A DNA stretch of 64,000 nt from Microbacterium dauci (GCF_030065535.1 NZ_JASJND010000005.1:248001-312000); one strand, 5' to 3'; shown: positions 8,708-17,640, counted from the stretch's first letter. A program made the numbers and translations. Notes: a model not told the origin generated them from the letters alone.

Positions 8708-9479
8708 CGGTCGACCCGCCGAGCATTCGAGACAGCGCAGCGGCGGCTCGGACGGTGGCGACCCGCATCGACTCCTGGTACGCCGTCGTCTGGCGGACTG
8801 CGGGGTACCCGACGCACAATGCGGCGATCGTGGTGCCCTCGTGGTCGATGACGGGCGCCGCGATGCCGCACACACCCGACGCTTCTTCCTCGACATTCGT
8901 CGCGAAACCGTCGTCGCGCGTGCGCGACAACATCGACTCGACGGTGTCCAGCGCCGCGTCCTGAAGGTTCGCGAGGATGGCGTTCCGGTCGGCTTCGGGC
9001 GCGCCGGCAAGCAACACCTTCCCCGCCGCAGTGTGGATCATCGGGTCAGGGCTCGACGCGGCTTTGAGTCCCGCCAGCGGGTTGATGTTCAGCAGCTGCG
9101 GGCTCACCAACACGGCGATGTCGACTCGGGCGCCGGCCTGCAGCACCGCGAGATGGACGGTCTCGTTCGTTTCGGCCCACAGTTCGCGCATGACCGGCGA
9201 TGCGATCGCACCGAGGTCGTGGTGCAGCGAAAATGCTCGGTTGAGCTCGAAGAATCGGGGCCCGAGCACGTACGCACGCGTCCCCGTGATCTGCGCGACG
9301 AGCCCGTGCGCGGCAAGCGACGCCAACAACGTGTGACCGGTGGATGCCGCCAGCCCGGTCGATGTGGTCAACGCGGTGAGCGACGCGCCGGACGGGCCGC
9401 CGCGTGCGATCCGATCGAGCAGCATGACGGCGCGGTCGATCACCTGGATCGGGCTCTTGACGTCGGGGGCGTGCACCAT
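8700..9479 (-). CDS. IclR-family transcriptional regulator
   Basis: A 259-residue regulator and first gene of the leftward sugar operon. Residues 10-75 form a winged helix-turn-helix (SPIQVIDRAVMLLDRIARGG, then LAASTGHTLLASLAAHGLV). The C-terminal effector domain has DPMIHTAAGKVLLAG, DDGFATNVEEEASGVCGIAAPV and a final helix, all characteristic of IclR. The start ATG at 9479 is preceded by GGAAGG. The divergent intergenic region carries an inverted repeat suited to a dimeric regulator, so it probably controls both its own operon and the rhamnosidase gene. Confidence 0.93.
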   Translation of the reverse strand: MVHAPDVKSPIQVIDRAVMLLDRIARGGPSGASLTALTTSTGLAASTGHTLLASLAAHGLVAQITGTRAYVLGPRFFELNRAFSLHHDLGAIASPVMRELWAETNETVHLAVLQAGARVDIAVLVSPQLLNINPLAGLKAASSPDPMIHTAAGKVLLAGAPEADRNAILANLQDAALDTVESMLSRTRDDGFATNVEEEASGVCGIAAPVIDHEGTTIAALCVGYPAVRQTTAYQESMRVATVRAAAALSRMLGGSTDA

Positions 9480-9581
9480 TGCATCCTTCCTCGGAGTCTT
9501 TCGACAGTATCGAAACGACTTCCTCAATGTCGAACAGGATGATACGTTCCCGAACATTCCGCAAGTGTGCGAAGGATGACG
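9480..9581. promoter_or_regulatory. divergent control region with candidate IclR operator
   Basis: This gap separates the IclR operon from the rhamnosidase gene. It has an inverted repeat TTTCGA-cagta-TCGAAA at 9499-9515, and a second, weaker dyad with GTTC and GAAC arms at 9546-9555. Operator function is inferred from position and symmetry only. Confidence 0.5.
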
Positions 9582-12293
9582 ATGACGACACCCCTGCAGC
9601 CGTACGACCTGCGTGCCGAGCACCGCATCGAGCCGCTCGGACTCGATGCGAGCTCCCCGAGACTGTCGTGGAAGCTGCGGAGTGCAGATGCCGCGCGGCG
9701 CGGTCTCACGCAAGCGAGCTGCCGTGTGCTGGTGGCATCCGAAGATCTGACGGTGTGGGACAGCGGCGTCATCGGCGATCCGGATACGCGTGCCGTGACC
9801 GTCGAGGCGCCGCTGCGACCTCGTACGCGGTACGACTGGACGCTCATCGTGACCGACGAGACCGGGGCGGAGAGCTCGCAGGCGGCATCGTGGTTCGAAA
9901 CCGGACTCGGTGACGAGATCGAGCGACCCGGAGCGTGGATCGGCCGTGATCTGAACTGGGACCGCCGCGCAGACGTGCACGACCCTCCCGTCGTCGACGA
10001 CATCCCCGACGCGGTCCGCAACATCGAGCCACCAGGGCACTTCCGCGCCGAGTTCTCACTGGAGCGCCCCGTCCGCCGAGCGCGCATGTACGCGAGCGCG
10101 AAAGGCGTCTACCGGGCATACCTCAACGGTGCCGTGGTCGGTGACCACGAGCTGGCACCGGGATGGACCGACTACGACGACCGGATTCAATATCAGACGT
10201 ACGACATCACCGACATGCTCCATCAGGGCGCGAACGCCGTCGGACTCGTCGTCGCCGACGGCTGGTGGTCGGGCTACGTCGGATTCGACCATCGACGCCA
10301 CGGCAACCACTGGGGGGTCGCGCCCGAGGGGTGGGCGATGATCGTCGTCGACCACGACGGCGGCGCGTCGACACTCATCGCCACAGACGGGCACTGGCGA
10401 GAATCGCCCGGCGACATCGTCTTCACCGACATGCTGATGGGGGAAGCCGTCGATCGTCGGCGCAGCCTCGGCGAGTGGACCATGCCCGGCTACGACGACA
10501 CCGACTGGGCTCCCGCGAGATCGTGCGGATCGGACTTCTCTCGGCTCACAGCGCAGGTCGACGAGCCGGTGCGGGTCGTCGACACGCTGAGCGCGATCGA
10601 CGTGGCGCGTGATGCCGCGGGCCGATGGATCTACGACTTCGGCCAGAACCTCGTCGGCCGCGTGAGGGTCGCATTCGACCAGCTCGACACCGGGCGCCGA
10701 GTGGTGCTCCGGCACGGCGAAACCCTCGAGGACGGTGCCCTCTACACGGCGAACCTCAGATCGGCGCAGGCACGCGACGTGTACACGTCGGCGGGCGGTG
10801 CCGACGTCTTCGAGCCATCATTCACGTTCCATGGCTTTCGCTACGTCGAGATCGACGGGCTCGCGCAGCCGCTCCCGCTGGAGGCCGTCAACGCAATCGT
10901 CATCTCTTCCGACACTCCGGCCGCGGGCGTCATGCGGACATCGAGCGCCGACATCAACCAACTGGTGAGCAACATCTCGTGGGGACAGCGGGGGAACTTC
11001 GTCGCAGTGCCGACAGACTGCCCGCAGCGCGACGAGCGGCTCGGATGGATGGCCGACGCGCAGGTGTTCCTCCCGACCGCGATGTACAACGCCGACCTCG
11101 CCGCGTTCTTTCTCCGGTGGATGCGAGACGTCAGATTCGCACAGAGCGACGAGGGGGCCTTCACATCGGTCGTCCCGCCGGTTCCCTACTATCGAGGTCG
11201 GGACGGCGCCCCGGGGTGGGCCGACGCAGGTGTGATCATCCCGTGGGAGCTGTATCGCGCGTACGGCGATCAGCGCTTCCTCACGGAGGCGTACCCCTCG
11301 ATGACCCGGTGGGTCGATTTCGTGCACCGACACAATCCCGATCTGATCTGGACGCGCCGCGTCGGCAGCCATTACGGGGATTGGTTGCAGATCGACGCCG
11401 TCACGCCGCGCGACGTCCTCGCGACGGCGTACTTCGCGCGCTCCGCAGCATTGACTGCGCGGACCGCGGTCGAACTCGGTCGAGTCGACGAGGGCGCGCG
11501 ATACGGCGCTCTGGCCGAGCGAATCGCGGAACGCTTCAGAGACGTCTTCGTCGACGAGGACCTCCGCATCACCGGCGACACGCAAACCGTCTATCTGCTC
11601 GCGCTCGCGTTCGACCTCGTCCAGCCTGCGCAGCGCGACCGGGTCGGGGCGCACCTCGCTCGCACGATCGAGGCGCACGGCACGCTGCTCACCACAGGCT
11701 TCATCGGCGTCGCGTTGCTCTGCCCCGTCCTCACCGCCATCGGTCGGAGCGATCTCGCGTACGCCCTGTTGGAGACCGATCGCTTCCCCTCCTGGCTGTA
11801 CTCCGTGAGACACGGCGCCACGACCATCTGGGAGCGCTGGGACGGCTGGACCGAAGACCGTGGCTTCCAGGCGCCGCAGATGAATTCGTTCAACCACTAC
11901 TCGCTCGGGTCTGTCGGGGAGTGGCTGTACCGCAGCGTCGCCGGCATCGAGCAGCCCACGACCTCGGTCGCATACCGCCACCTCCGCATTCGCCCGCAGA
12001 TCGGTGGATCGCTCACGTGGGTCGACGCCACGTACGAATCGGCGGCCGGCCGGATCCGCTCAGCGTGGCGCCGTGAGCGCGGCACCGCGACCGTCGCGAT
12101 CGAGGTGCCGCCCGGCGTGCGTGCAGACGTCGTGCTGCCGGGGGTCGCGGTCACCGAACGCGGCACCGACCTCGAGTCCGTCCCCGGCGTGTCCGAGGTG
12201 ACGGGCCGAGATACCGAGACCAGCTTCAGCGTGGTCTCCGGCAGATACGAGTTCGACTTCGAGCTTCGCACGACCACACCCGTTCAACGATGA
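9582..12293 (+). CDS. alpha-L-rhamnosidase, GH78
   Basis: A large enzyme of about 903 residues that releases terminal alpha-L-rhamnose. The N-terminal beta-sandwich domains (LSWKL, YRAYLNG, GWWSGYVGF) precede the (alpha/alpha)6 catalytic domain. The acid region is DCPQRDERLGWMADAQVF, with the presumed general acid Glu near residue 485, and GATTIWERWDGW carries the presumed catalytic base Glu near residue 751; both correspond to residues established in GH78 structures. There is no signal peptide, so it should act on imported glycosides. The ATG at 9582 is favoured because GAAGGA lies five bases upstream; an ATG at 9576 or GTG at 9567 would bury that site. The divergent IclR-type operon probably supplies the substrate. 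Confidence 0.95.
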   Translation: MTTPLQPYDLRAEHRIEPLGLDASSPRLSWKLRSADAARRGLTQASCRVLVASEDLTVWDSGVIGDPDTRAVTVEAPLRPRTRYDWTLIVTDETGAESSQAASWFETGLGDEIERPGAWIGRDLNWDRRADVHDPPVVDDIPDAVRNIEPPGHFRAEFSLERPVRRARMYASAKGVYRAYLNGAVVGDHELAPGWTDYDDRIQYQTYDITDMLHQGANAVGLVVADGWWSGYVGFDHRRHGNHWGVAPEGWAMIVVDHDGGASTLIATDGHWRESPGDIVFTDMLMGEAVDRRRSLGEWTMPGYDDTDWAPARSCGSDFSRLTAQVDEPVRVVDTLSAIDVARDAAGRWIYDFGQNLVGRVRVAFDQLDTGRRVVLRHGETLEDGALYTANLRSAQARDVYTSAGGADVFEPSFTFHGFRYVEIDGLAQPLPLEAVNAIVISSDTPAAGVMRTSSADINQLVSNISWGQRGNFVAVPTDCPQRDERLGWMADAQVFLPTAMYNADLAAFFLRWMRDVRFAQSDEGAFTSVVPPVPYYRGRDGAPGWADAGVIIPWELYRAYGDQRFLTEAYPSMTRWVDFVHRHNPDLIWTRRVGSHYGDWLQIDAVTPRDVLATAYFARSAALTARTAVELGRVDEGARYGALAERIAERFRDVFVDEDLRITGDTQTVYLLALAFDLVQPAQRDRVGAHLARTIEAHGTLLTTGFIGVALLCPVLTAIGRSDLAYALLETDRFPSWLYSVRHGATTIWERWDGWTEDRGFQAPQMNSFNHYSLGSVGEWLYRSVAGIEQPTTSVAYRHLRIRPQIGGSLTWVDATYESAAGRIRSAWRRERGTATVAIEVPPGVRADVVLPGVAVTERGTDLESVPGVSEVTGRDTETSFSVVSGRYEFDFELRTTTPVQR

Positions 12294-12303
12294 AGGGAAC
12301 ACC

Positions 12304-13542
12304 ATGAACACCCCTGCCCGTCTGCTCACCATCTCGGCAGCACTCGCTGTCGCACTCAGCACCCCGGTCATACCGGCTGCGGCATCCGATCCGCCCGTCC
12401 TTCGCGTCATGCAATGGAACATCCAGGGCGCGGTGGGAGTCGATGGGGACGGCCGCCCCGATATCGAGCGGATCGCCGCGGTGATTGCCGCGGAAGCACC
12501 CGACATCGTCTCCCTGAACGAAGTGCAGCAAGACCCGACGGATGCCGCGCCGTACAGCGGAGACCAACCTGCAGCGTTCGCCGCAGCGCTCACCGACGAC
12601 GGCTACCTCTACAGCAGCTGGGGGCTCGCCGAAGTCGACCTGCCCAGAGGCGAAGGGTCGACGACCGGGCAGCTCATCCTCTCGAAGCATCCGATCGTCG
12701 GCGAGACAGACGTTCTGAAGCTTCCAAATGAGAACTACGAACCTGGCGGGAAAGACCGGCGGAGCCTGCTCAGCACCGTGATCGACGTCCCCGGAATTGG
12801 CCACGTCAACATGCACGCGACGCATCTCTCGACGCCCGGCAGTGCCGCCCTCGTCGAAGACCAGAAGGTGCAGGTGGGCATGGTCCTGGACCGCATCGAT
12901 CCGACGGCGCCGACGATTCTCGCGGGGGATTTCAACATCCGTGTCACTGACGTCGAGACGCAAGCCTTCTCGCAGAACAACCTGATGCAGTCGTGGATCG
13001 CCGACCGCGGCATGACCGACACCTGGCGCCAGGTGCGCGACGGGCAGGACGGTGTCAGCATGACGGCCTCATACGGAAGCACCGTCGGTCAGAATCCCGA
13101 CCGGCGAATCGACTACGTCTACGCATCTCGCTCGTTCGAAGCGATCGGCGGCCACATGTCCACCGTCGACCTGCAGGCATCAGACCACGTCGGCGTCGTG
13201 ATGGACCTCGCGTTCATGTCGCCGGAGAACCGCACGCGCACAGTCCTCGCAGGAGACGACGCGCTCGCCGGTTGGGGACAACTGACCACGACGCGTCCCG
13301 CACACGTGAGTTTGTCGGTCTGCAAGAACACCGGCACCGCAGTCGACGACGGCACCTCAGTACGGGCGATCGTCCGAAACGCCGGAGGCGCGACCATGCG
13401 GACTCTGGCGGACGAAGGGACGACGCGCGGCTCGTGCGAAACCGCGTCGTGGCGAGGGCGACTGCCCGCCGGAACCGAACTGGAAGTCCAGACACTCTCC
13501 GCGGAAGGGGTCATCCTCAGCAGCCGAACGCAACAGTTCTGA
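12304..13542 (+). CDS. secreted endonuclease/exonuclease/phosphatase-fold protein
   Basis: A 412-residue exported phosphodiesterase or phosphatase. The signal peptide (residues 1-27) ends at PAAAS. The EEP core has the Asn motif MQWNIQG, the metal-binding Glu in VSLNEVQ, the His region MHATHLS, AGDFNIR and the C-terminal SDHVGVVMDL. An extra C-terminal domain of about 100 residues (QFs after position 310) follows and is not recognised; its alternating pattern suggests a beta-sandwich. An AAGGGAA ribosome site precedes the ATG, ten bases after the rhamnosidase stop, so the gene is probably co-transcribed. The substrate could be a nucleic acid, sphingolipid or sugar phosphate; the sequence does not decide. 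Confidence 0.85.
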   Translation: MNTPARLLTISAALAVALSTPVIPAAASDPPVLRVMQWNIQGAVGVDGDGRPDIERIAAVIAAEAPDIVSLNEVQQDPTDAAPYSGDQPAAFAAALTDDGYLYSSWGLAEVDLPRGEGSTTGQLILSKHPIVGETDVLKLPNENYEPGGKDRRSLLSTVIDVPGIGHVNMHATHLSTPGSAALVEDQKVQVGMVLDRIDPTAPTILAGDFNIRVTDVETQAFSQNNLMQSWIADRGMTDTWRQVRDGQDGVSMTASYGSTVGQNPDRRIDYVYASRSFEAIGGHMSTVDLQASDHVGVVMDLAFMSPENRTRTVLAGDDALAGWGQLTTTRPAHVSLSVCKNTGTAVDDGTSVRAIVRNAGGATMRTLADEGTTRGSCETASWRGRLPAGTELEVQTLSAEGVILSSRTQQF

Positions 13543-13577
13543 CCTCGATCACCTCCCCAGCCAAGAAAAAGCTCCCC

Positions 13578-14426
13578 ATGCGCAAAACACTCAGAACACT
13601 CGGAATCGCCTCGCTCGTCGGCCTCGTCGCCGCGCTCGCGGTCGCACCCTCGCCCGCGACCGCGGCATCACATCGCGTCACCGTGATGACATGGAACATC
13701 AAGGGCGATGATGCCGACATGCCCGCGGTCGCGGCGTTCATCCGATCGCACGATCCGGACATCTTGATGATCCAGGAGATCCAGCAGTCTCCGGATGGTG
13801 TCGACGGCAAGCCCCCGATCGGGAATCAGGTGCGCGAGCTCGAATCCGCACTGGGGTCGGCATACACCGGCAAGCTGCATTTCGGTCGCGCCGACCACCC
13901 GGGTGAGGCGTGCCAGACCAGCAGCAACAACTGGGTCGGCAACGCGATCTACACGAAGTTCTCCAAGCTGTCGCACGTCACCTACACGCTGCCGCGCCTC
14001 AAGACGTGCGCGGAAGGTGCCACCTCGGTGAACCGGTCGCTCGCAGGGGCGAACTTCGCGTTGCCCAGCGGTGACAACGTGGTGGTCTGGAGCACGCATC
14101 TGACCGTCGGGATGGATGGACTCGCGCCGACGCAGCGGTTGCAGCAAGCACAATTCATCGAGAGCAAACTCGGGCACAGCGACCCGCTGATCCTCGGAGG
14201 TGACTTCAACGACCTCCCCGGAAGCGCGACGCACAACACGTTCACCTCGAACGGGTGGACCGACGCAGGGGCCTCAGCTGGGCCGACCGCCGGAGGAAGC
14301 AGAATCGACTGGGTCATGACGAAGCGGGCGACGATCCACAGCGCGTCCTCACCGCGACCGTTGTGGAACGGCGTACTCCTGAGCGATCACCGACCGGTCA
14401 TCGTCGACATGACGATCAACGGCTGA
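13578..14426 (+). CDS. second secreted endonuclease/exonuclease/phosphatase-fold protein
   Basis: A 282-residue exported paralogue of the preceding protein without its C-terminal extension. The signal peptide (MRKTLRTLGIASLVGLVAAL, cleavage after ATAAS) leads into an EEP domain with MTWNIKG, LMIQEIQQ, VVWSTHL, LGGDFNDLPG and LSDHRPVIVDM, so all core metal and catalytic motifs are present. Two Cys residues (EACQTS and LKTCAEG) may form a disulfide. The start has only a weak purine-rich site (AAGAAAAAG). It lies 35 bp after its paralogue, and a strong hairpin follows. Two tandem secreted copies beside a rhamnosidase suggest extracellular scavenging of a phosphorylated or polymeric substrate, which is inference. 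Confidence 0.84.
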   Translation: MRKTLRTLGIASLVGLVAALAVAPSPATAASHRVTVMTWNIKGDDADMPAVAAFIRSHDPDILMIQEIQQSPDGVDGKPPIGNQVRELESALGSAYTGKLHFGRADHPGEACQTSSNNWVGNAIYTKFSKLSHVTYTLPRLKTCAEGATSVNRSLAGANFALPSGDNVVVWSTHLTVGMDGLAPTQRLQQAQFIESKLGHSDPLILGGDFNDLPGSATHNTFTSNGWTDAGASAGPTAGGSRIDWVMTKRATIHSASSPRPLWNGVLLSDHRPVIVDMTING

Positions 14427-14433
14427 TCACGCT

Positions 14434-14482
14434 CCGTGCGCCGCGGTGCGGGGCCGACCGGCCCCCGCGCTGCGGCGCACGG
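14434..14482. terminator. bidirectional hairpin between convergent genes
   Basis: Outer arms CCGTGCGCCGC and GCGGCGCACGG pair perfectly, with a GC-rich inner stem, between the convergent phosphatase-fold and VanZ-like genes. There is no long T tract, as is common in high-GC terminators. Confidence 0.7.
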
Positions 14483-14839
14483 CTACGTCGCGAGGGACTC
14501 ACTCCCACGCCGGGAACTGCGCCAGGCGCGGGATGCCTCGAAGGCGAGCAGGCCGACGCGCGCACCGGTGACGTTCGCGACGATGCCGAGCACGCTCGGT
14601 ACCCGCGCGTCCAGCAGCAGCGCCTGCGTCGACTCGACCGCCACGGTCGCGACCAGCGCGACCGGCAGCACCAGTCCGCGCGGCATCATGCGCGGCAGGA
14701 GCAGCCCGATCGGCACGAACAGCACGATGTTCCTGGTGAACTCCACCCGCGCGTGCGTCACGACCGGCAGGTGACGGGTGACCTCGGCGATCAGCGGCGC
14801 AAGCCCTGCATCGACCGGCGCCGGCCAGAACGCCGTCAA
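14483..14839 (-). CDS. VanZ-like membrane protein (start uncertain)
   Basis: A VanZ-like membrane protein, paralogous to the one at 16626-17048. The recognisable part runs TAFWPAPVDAG, HARVEFTRNIVLFVPIGLLL and VAVESTQALL, as in the family. The coordinates use the TTG at 14839, giving 118 residues. The frame stays open upstream to a TAG near 14942 and would encode the expected first membrane helix (HLLLLAYLIALAL), but that stretch contains no ATG, GTG or TTG. Either a rare start is used or the 5' end has decayed. The function of this family outside glycopeptide resistance is not established. Confidence 0.72.
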   Translation of the reverse strand: MTAFWPAPVDAGLAPLIAEVTRHLPVVTHARVEFTRNIVLFVPIGLLLPRMMPRGLVLPVALVATVAVESTQALLLDARVPSVLGIVANVTGARVGLLAFEASRAWRSSRRGSESLAT

Positions 14840-14991
14840 CGCGAGCGCGATCAGATACGCGAGCAGGAGTAGGTGCGCGGGCCGGCGAGGCTGACCTGGC
14901 TTCTCGCGCGGCGGCGCCGGCGGCCGCGGCGGAACCTTGAACTAAAGCGTACGCCCGGCCGGCTGGGTGGCGGCGCGGCATCCGGTCGGCG

Positions 14992-16455
14992 TCAGCTCCA
15001 GGTGTGGACCGGCTCGTTCGTGTGCATCGCCTCGCGGTACTCGAGCAGCGTCGCGCGCAACGCGTCGAAGCGTTCCATGCCGTCGCGGGCGTGCATCTTG
15101 CGAGCGAACCACTCCGCGCCGTTCGTGCGCGCCGCGCAACGACCCTCGATGATGCCGAGGTAGCGGTCGCGCTCCGCGGCATCCACTCCCCACGCATCGA
15201 GACCACCGGCGGCGAGGGGGAGTAGGTGCTCCCGGATCAGCTCGGTCGCGGGAATCTGGCCCACACCCGGCCAGCCCAGCCGCGCGTCGATGCCCTGACG
15301 TGCGGCCGCCTGGAAGTTCTCCCGCGCCGTCGCGAACGGCATCCGCGACCACACCGGACGCTCATCCTCCGCCAGCGCGCGCACCAGCCCGAAGTAGAAC
15401 GCCGCGTTCGCGACCGTGTCGGCGACCGTCGGCCCGGCCGCGAGCACGCGGTTCTCGACACGAAGGTGCGGCATCCCATCGGCGATGTCGTACACCGGAC
15501 GGTTCCACCGGTACACGGTGCCGTTGTGCAGCTTCAATTCGGCCAGCGACGGGATGCCACCCGAATCGAGCACCTCGACCGGATCTTCGTCGTCGACGAT
15601 CGGCAGCAGCGCGGGGAAGTAGCGCGCGTTCTCTTCGAACAGGTCGAACACCGACGTGATCCAGCGCTCGCCGAACCACACCCGCGGGCGCACGCCCTGC
15701 GCCTTCAGTTCCTCGCTGCGCGTATCGGTCGCCTGCTCGAACAGCGGGATGCGGGTCTCGCGCCACAGCTCCCGGCCGAGGAGGTACGGCGAGTTCGCGG
15801 CCGTCGCGAGCTGGGCTCCCGCGATCGCCTGCGAGGCGTTCCAGTACGCCGCGAACTGGTCGGGCGACGTCTGCACGTGGAACTGCGTGCTCGTGCACGC
15901 CGCCTCGGGGACGATCGAATCGGCGGTGGTGTGGAGGTGCTCCTGGTTTTCAATGTCGATCGCGATGTCTTCACCGCGGGCCTCGAGCACCTGCTCGTTC
16001 AACAGGTCGTAGCGCGCATCGTCGCTGATCGCGTTGCGGCTGAGGTGCTTCTCGGCGAGCGTCGGGAGGATGCCGATCATGACGAGGTGCGCGCCCTGCG
16101 TGGTCGCGCGCTCCTCAGCCGCATTCAGGCGCGTGCGGAGGTCTGCTTCGAGGGTCGTCAGGCCGTGGTTGCGCAGCAGCGTCGGCTCGGCGTTGATCTC
16201 CACGTTGAAGCGGCCCAACTCCGACACGAACGCAGGATCGGCGATCGCCCGGAGCACCTGCTCGTTCCGCATCGCCGGGTCGCCCACCTCGTCGATGAGG
16301 TTCAGCTCGAGCTCGAGACCCGTCATCGGATCGGCCGCGTCGAAGGCCTCCTCACGCAGCATCCGCTCGAGTGCATCGAGATTGCGGCGGATCTTCTCGC
16401 GGTGGCGCGTGCGATCGGCGCCGGTGAACTCCTGCGGCGTGACGTCGTCTCCCAT
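14992..16455 (-). CDS. glutamate-cysteine ligase family 2 (GCS2, YbdK-like)
   Basis: A 487-residue cytoplasmic ATP-dependent carboxylate-amine ligase of the GCS2 family. Motifs include GLELELNLIDEVGDP near residue 46, FNVEINAEPTLL, EAACTSTQFHVQTSP, HNGTVYRWNRPVYD and PHLRVENRVLAAGPT, matching the ATP/metal and glutamate-binding parts of this family. Members ligate glutamate to cysteine or act on other amines; in actinobacteria, which use mycothiol, the physiological product is uncertain. The ATG follows TAGCCT by six bases, which suggests a leaderless transcript. It lies between the two VanZ-like genes, 152 bp from one and 170 bp from the other. Confidence 0.85.
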   Translation of the reverse strand: MGDDVTPQEFTGADRTRHREKIRRNLDALERMLREEAFDAADPMTGLELELNLIDEVGDPAMRNEQVLRAIADPAFVSELGRFNVEINAEPTLLRNHGLTTLEADLRTRLNAAEERATTQGAHLVMIGILPTLAEKHLSRNAISDDARYDLLNEQVLEARGEDIAIDIENQEHLHTTADSIVPEAACTSTQFHVQTSPDQFAAYWNASQAIAGAQLATAANSPYLLGRELWRETRIPLFEQATDTRSEELKAQGVRPRVWFGERWITSVFDLFEENARYFPALLPIVDDEDPVEVLDSGGIPSLAELKLHNGTVYRWNRPVYDIADGMPHLRVENRVLAAGPTVADTVANAAFYFGLVRALAEDERPVWSRMPFATARENFQAAARQGIDARLGWPGVGQIPATELIREHLLPLAAGGLDAWGVDAAERDRYLGIIEGRCAARTNGAEWFARKMHARDGMERFDALRATLLEYREAMHTNEPVHTWS

Positions 16456-16552
16456 CCGACCAGGCTAGGCGCGGGGGCGGGGTCGGGCGGGGTGGTTGAC
16501 ACGGCGGCACCGCAGCGTCCGAGACCCCGCTGACACCGCGACCTCGCAGCGT

Positions 16553-16625
16553 CCGCGAGACAGCAGTGGGAACCCGAGACGTTGGTCAAGAACCAACGTC
16601 TCGGGCCGTCGCTGCTGTCTCGCGG
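16553..16625. repeat. 73-bp two-tier perfect palindrome
   Basis: The outer arms CCGCGAGACAGCAG (16553-16566) and CTGCTGTCTCGCGG (16612-16625) are perfect 14-bp complements. The inner arms CCCGAGACGTTGGT (16573-16586) and ACCAACGTCTCGGG (16592-16605) are also perfect 14-bp complements around a 5-base loop, and six unpaired bases separate the two stems on each side. There is no T tract. It could be a terminator or a dispersed palindromic element. A short motif CAGCGTCC followed by GAGAC occurs twice just upstream. Confidence 0.85.
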
Positions 16626-17048
16626 TCAGCGGGTCAGCGGGTCTGCGCGGTCGGTGCGTCGATGCCGGTGCCGGTCGACGGCGACGACGACGAGCAGGCC
16701 GATGCCGGCGCCGAGCAGGTTGGCGAGCACGTCGAGCAGGCTCGGCGTGCGGGCCGCGAGCGCCACGGCCTGCACGCACTCGATGACGACCGTCGTCGCG
16801 AACGCGATCGGCAGCGTCGCGCGGCGGTCGATGAGCGACAGCAGCACCCCGAGTGGCACGAAGAGCAGGATGTTGGCGGCGAACTCGACGCGCGGATGCG
16901 TCAGCGGCGGGAACACCTCGGTGATCAGCGCGAGCAGGGGACCGGCACCCGAGTCGACGGGCACGGGCCAGAACGCGATCAGCGCCAGCGCCGCCGCGTA
17001 GACGGCCAGGGCGATGAGCGCGATGCGGGTGCGCGGGGCTCGGAGCAT
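16626..17048 (-). CDS. VanZ-like membrane protein
   Basis: A 140-residue protein with four predicted helices, paralogous to the one at 14483-14839. The first helix (RIALIALAVYAAALALIAFW) leads into PVPVDSG, then HPRVEFAANILLFVPLGVLL with the Glu/Asn pair typical of VanZ-like proteins, then VIECVQAV and a last helix ending in a basic tail. The ATG has a GGAGGAA ribosome site. The stop lies immediately next to the 73-bp palindrome, which may end its transcript. The role is unknown; related proteins are linked to envelope resistance. Confidence 0.82.
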   Translation of the reverse strand: MLRAPRTRIALIALAVYAAALALIAFWPVPVDSGAGPLLALITEVFPPLTHPRVEFAANILLFVPLGVLLSLIDRRATLPIAFATTVVIECVQAVALAARTPSLLDVLANLLGAGIGLLVVVAVDRHRHRRTDRADPLTR

Positions 17049-17108
17049 CGTTCCTCCATCGACATGGGGCGCGACGCTGCGGGTGATCGCCGAGTCTACG
17101 GGACCGTC

Positions 17109-17627
17109 TCAGTCGGCCTCGTCGATGCTGACGAGGTACGCGCCGGTCGCGCCCTGCGGATCGAGCCTGATGTCGAGGCCGTCCTCGGCGAGCGTCATCG
17201 AGTACGCCGTCGCCATCGGGCATGCGAGCGTGCTGGTCTCCGCCAGCGCATCGCCCGCGAGATCGGCGATCGTCACGACGGTCTCGGCGTCGCCCGCACA
17301 CTGCACGTCGATCGTGTACTCGCCGGCGGGGAGACGTTCGTCCCGGTTCGTCGCCGGCGCGACCGCACCGACGTCGCCGAATGAGCCCCAGAATCGGACG
17401 GTCGACGACCCCGGATCGTCCGCCGCTTCGGCGTCGAAGTATCCGGCCCACGAGTCGGGCGTCGGCTCCGAGGTGGGGCTGGGCGAGGTCTCGGCGGTCG
17501 GCGGTTCGGAACTGGGCTCGGCTCCCGGCACCGCATCGGTCGCGATGCACCCGGTGGTGAGGAGCGCCGCGGCGGCGAGCATCGGCAGCAGCACATGGCG
17601 GAGCGGACGGTGTCGAGCAGGCAGCAT
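17109..17627 (-). CDS. putative lipoprotein of unknown function
   Basis: A 172-residue exported lipoprotein. A basic N-terminus and hydrophobic stretch end in the lipobox LTTGC (Cys near residue 27), followed by a Pro/Ser/Thr/Glu-rich linker to about residue 60. The remaining ~110 residues are likely a small beta-rich domain with two Cys (VQCAGD and LACPMA) that may pair. I do not recognise the family. The ATG lies six bases after TAGCCT, which suggests leaderless transcription. The next gene downstream is the VanZ-like one, 60 bp away. Confidence 0.75.
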   Translation of the reverse strand: MLPARHRPLRHVLLPMLAAAALLTTGCIATDAVPGAEPSSEPPTAETSPSPTSEPTPDSWAGYFDAEAADDPGSSTVRFWGSFGDVGAVAPATNRDERLPAGEYTIDVQCAGDAETVVTIADLAGDALAETSTLACPMATAYSMTLAEDGLDIRLDPQGATGAYLVSIDEAD

Positions 17628-17640
17628 TCGTCGAGGCTAG

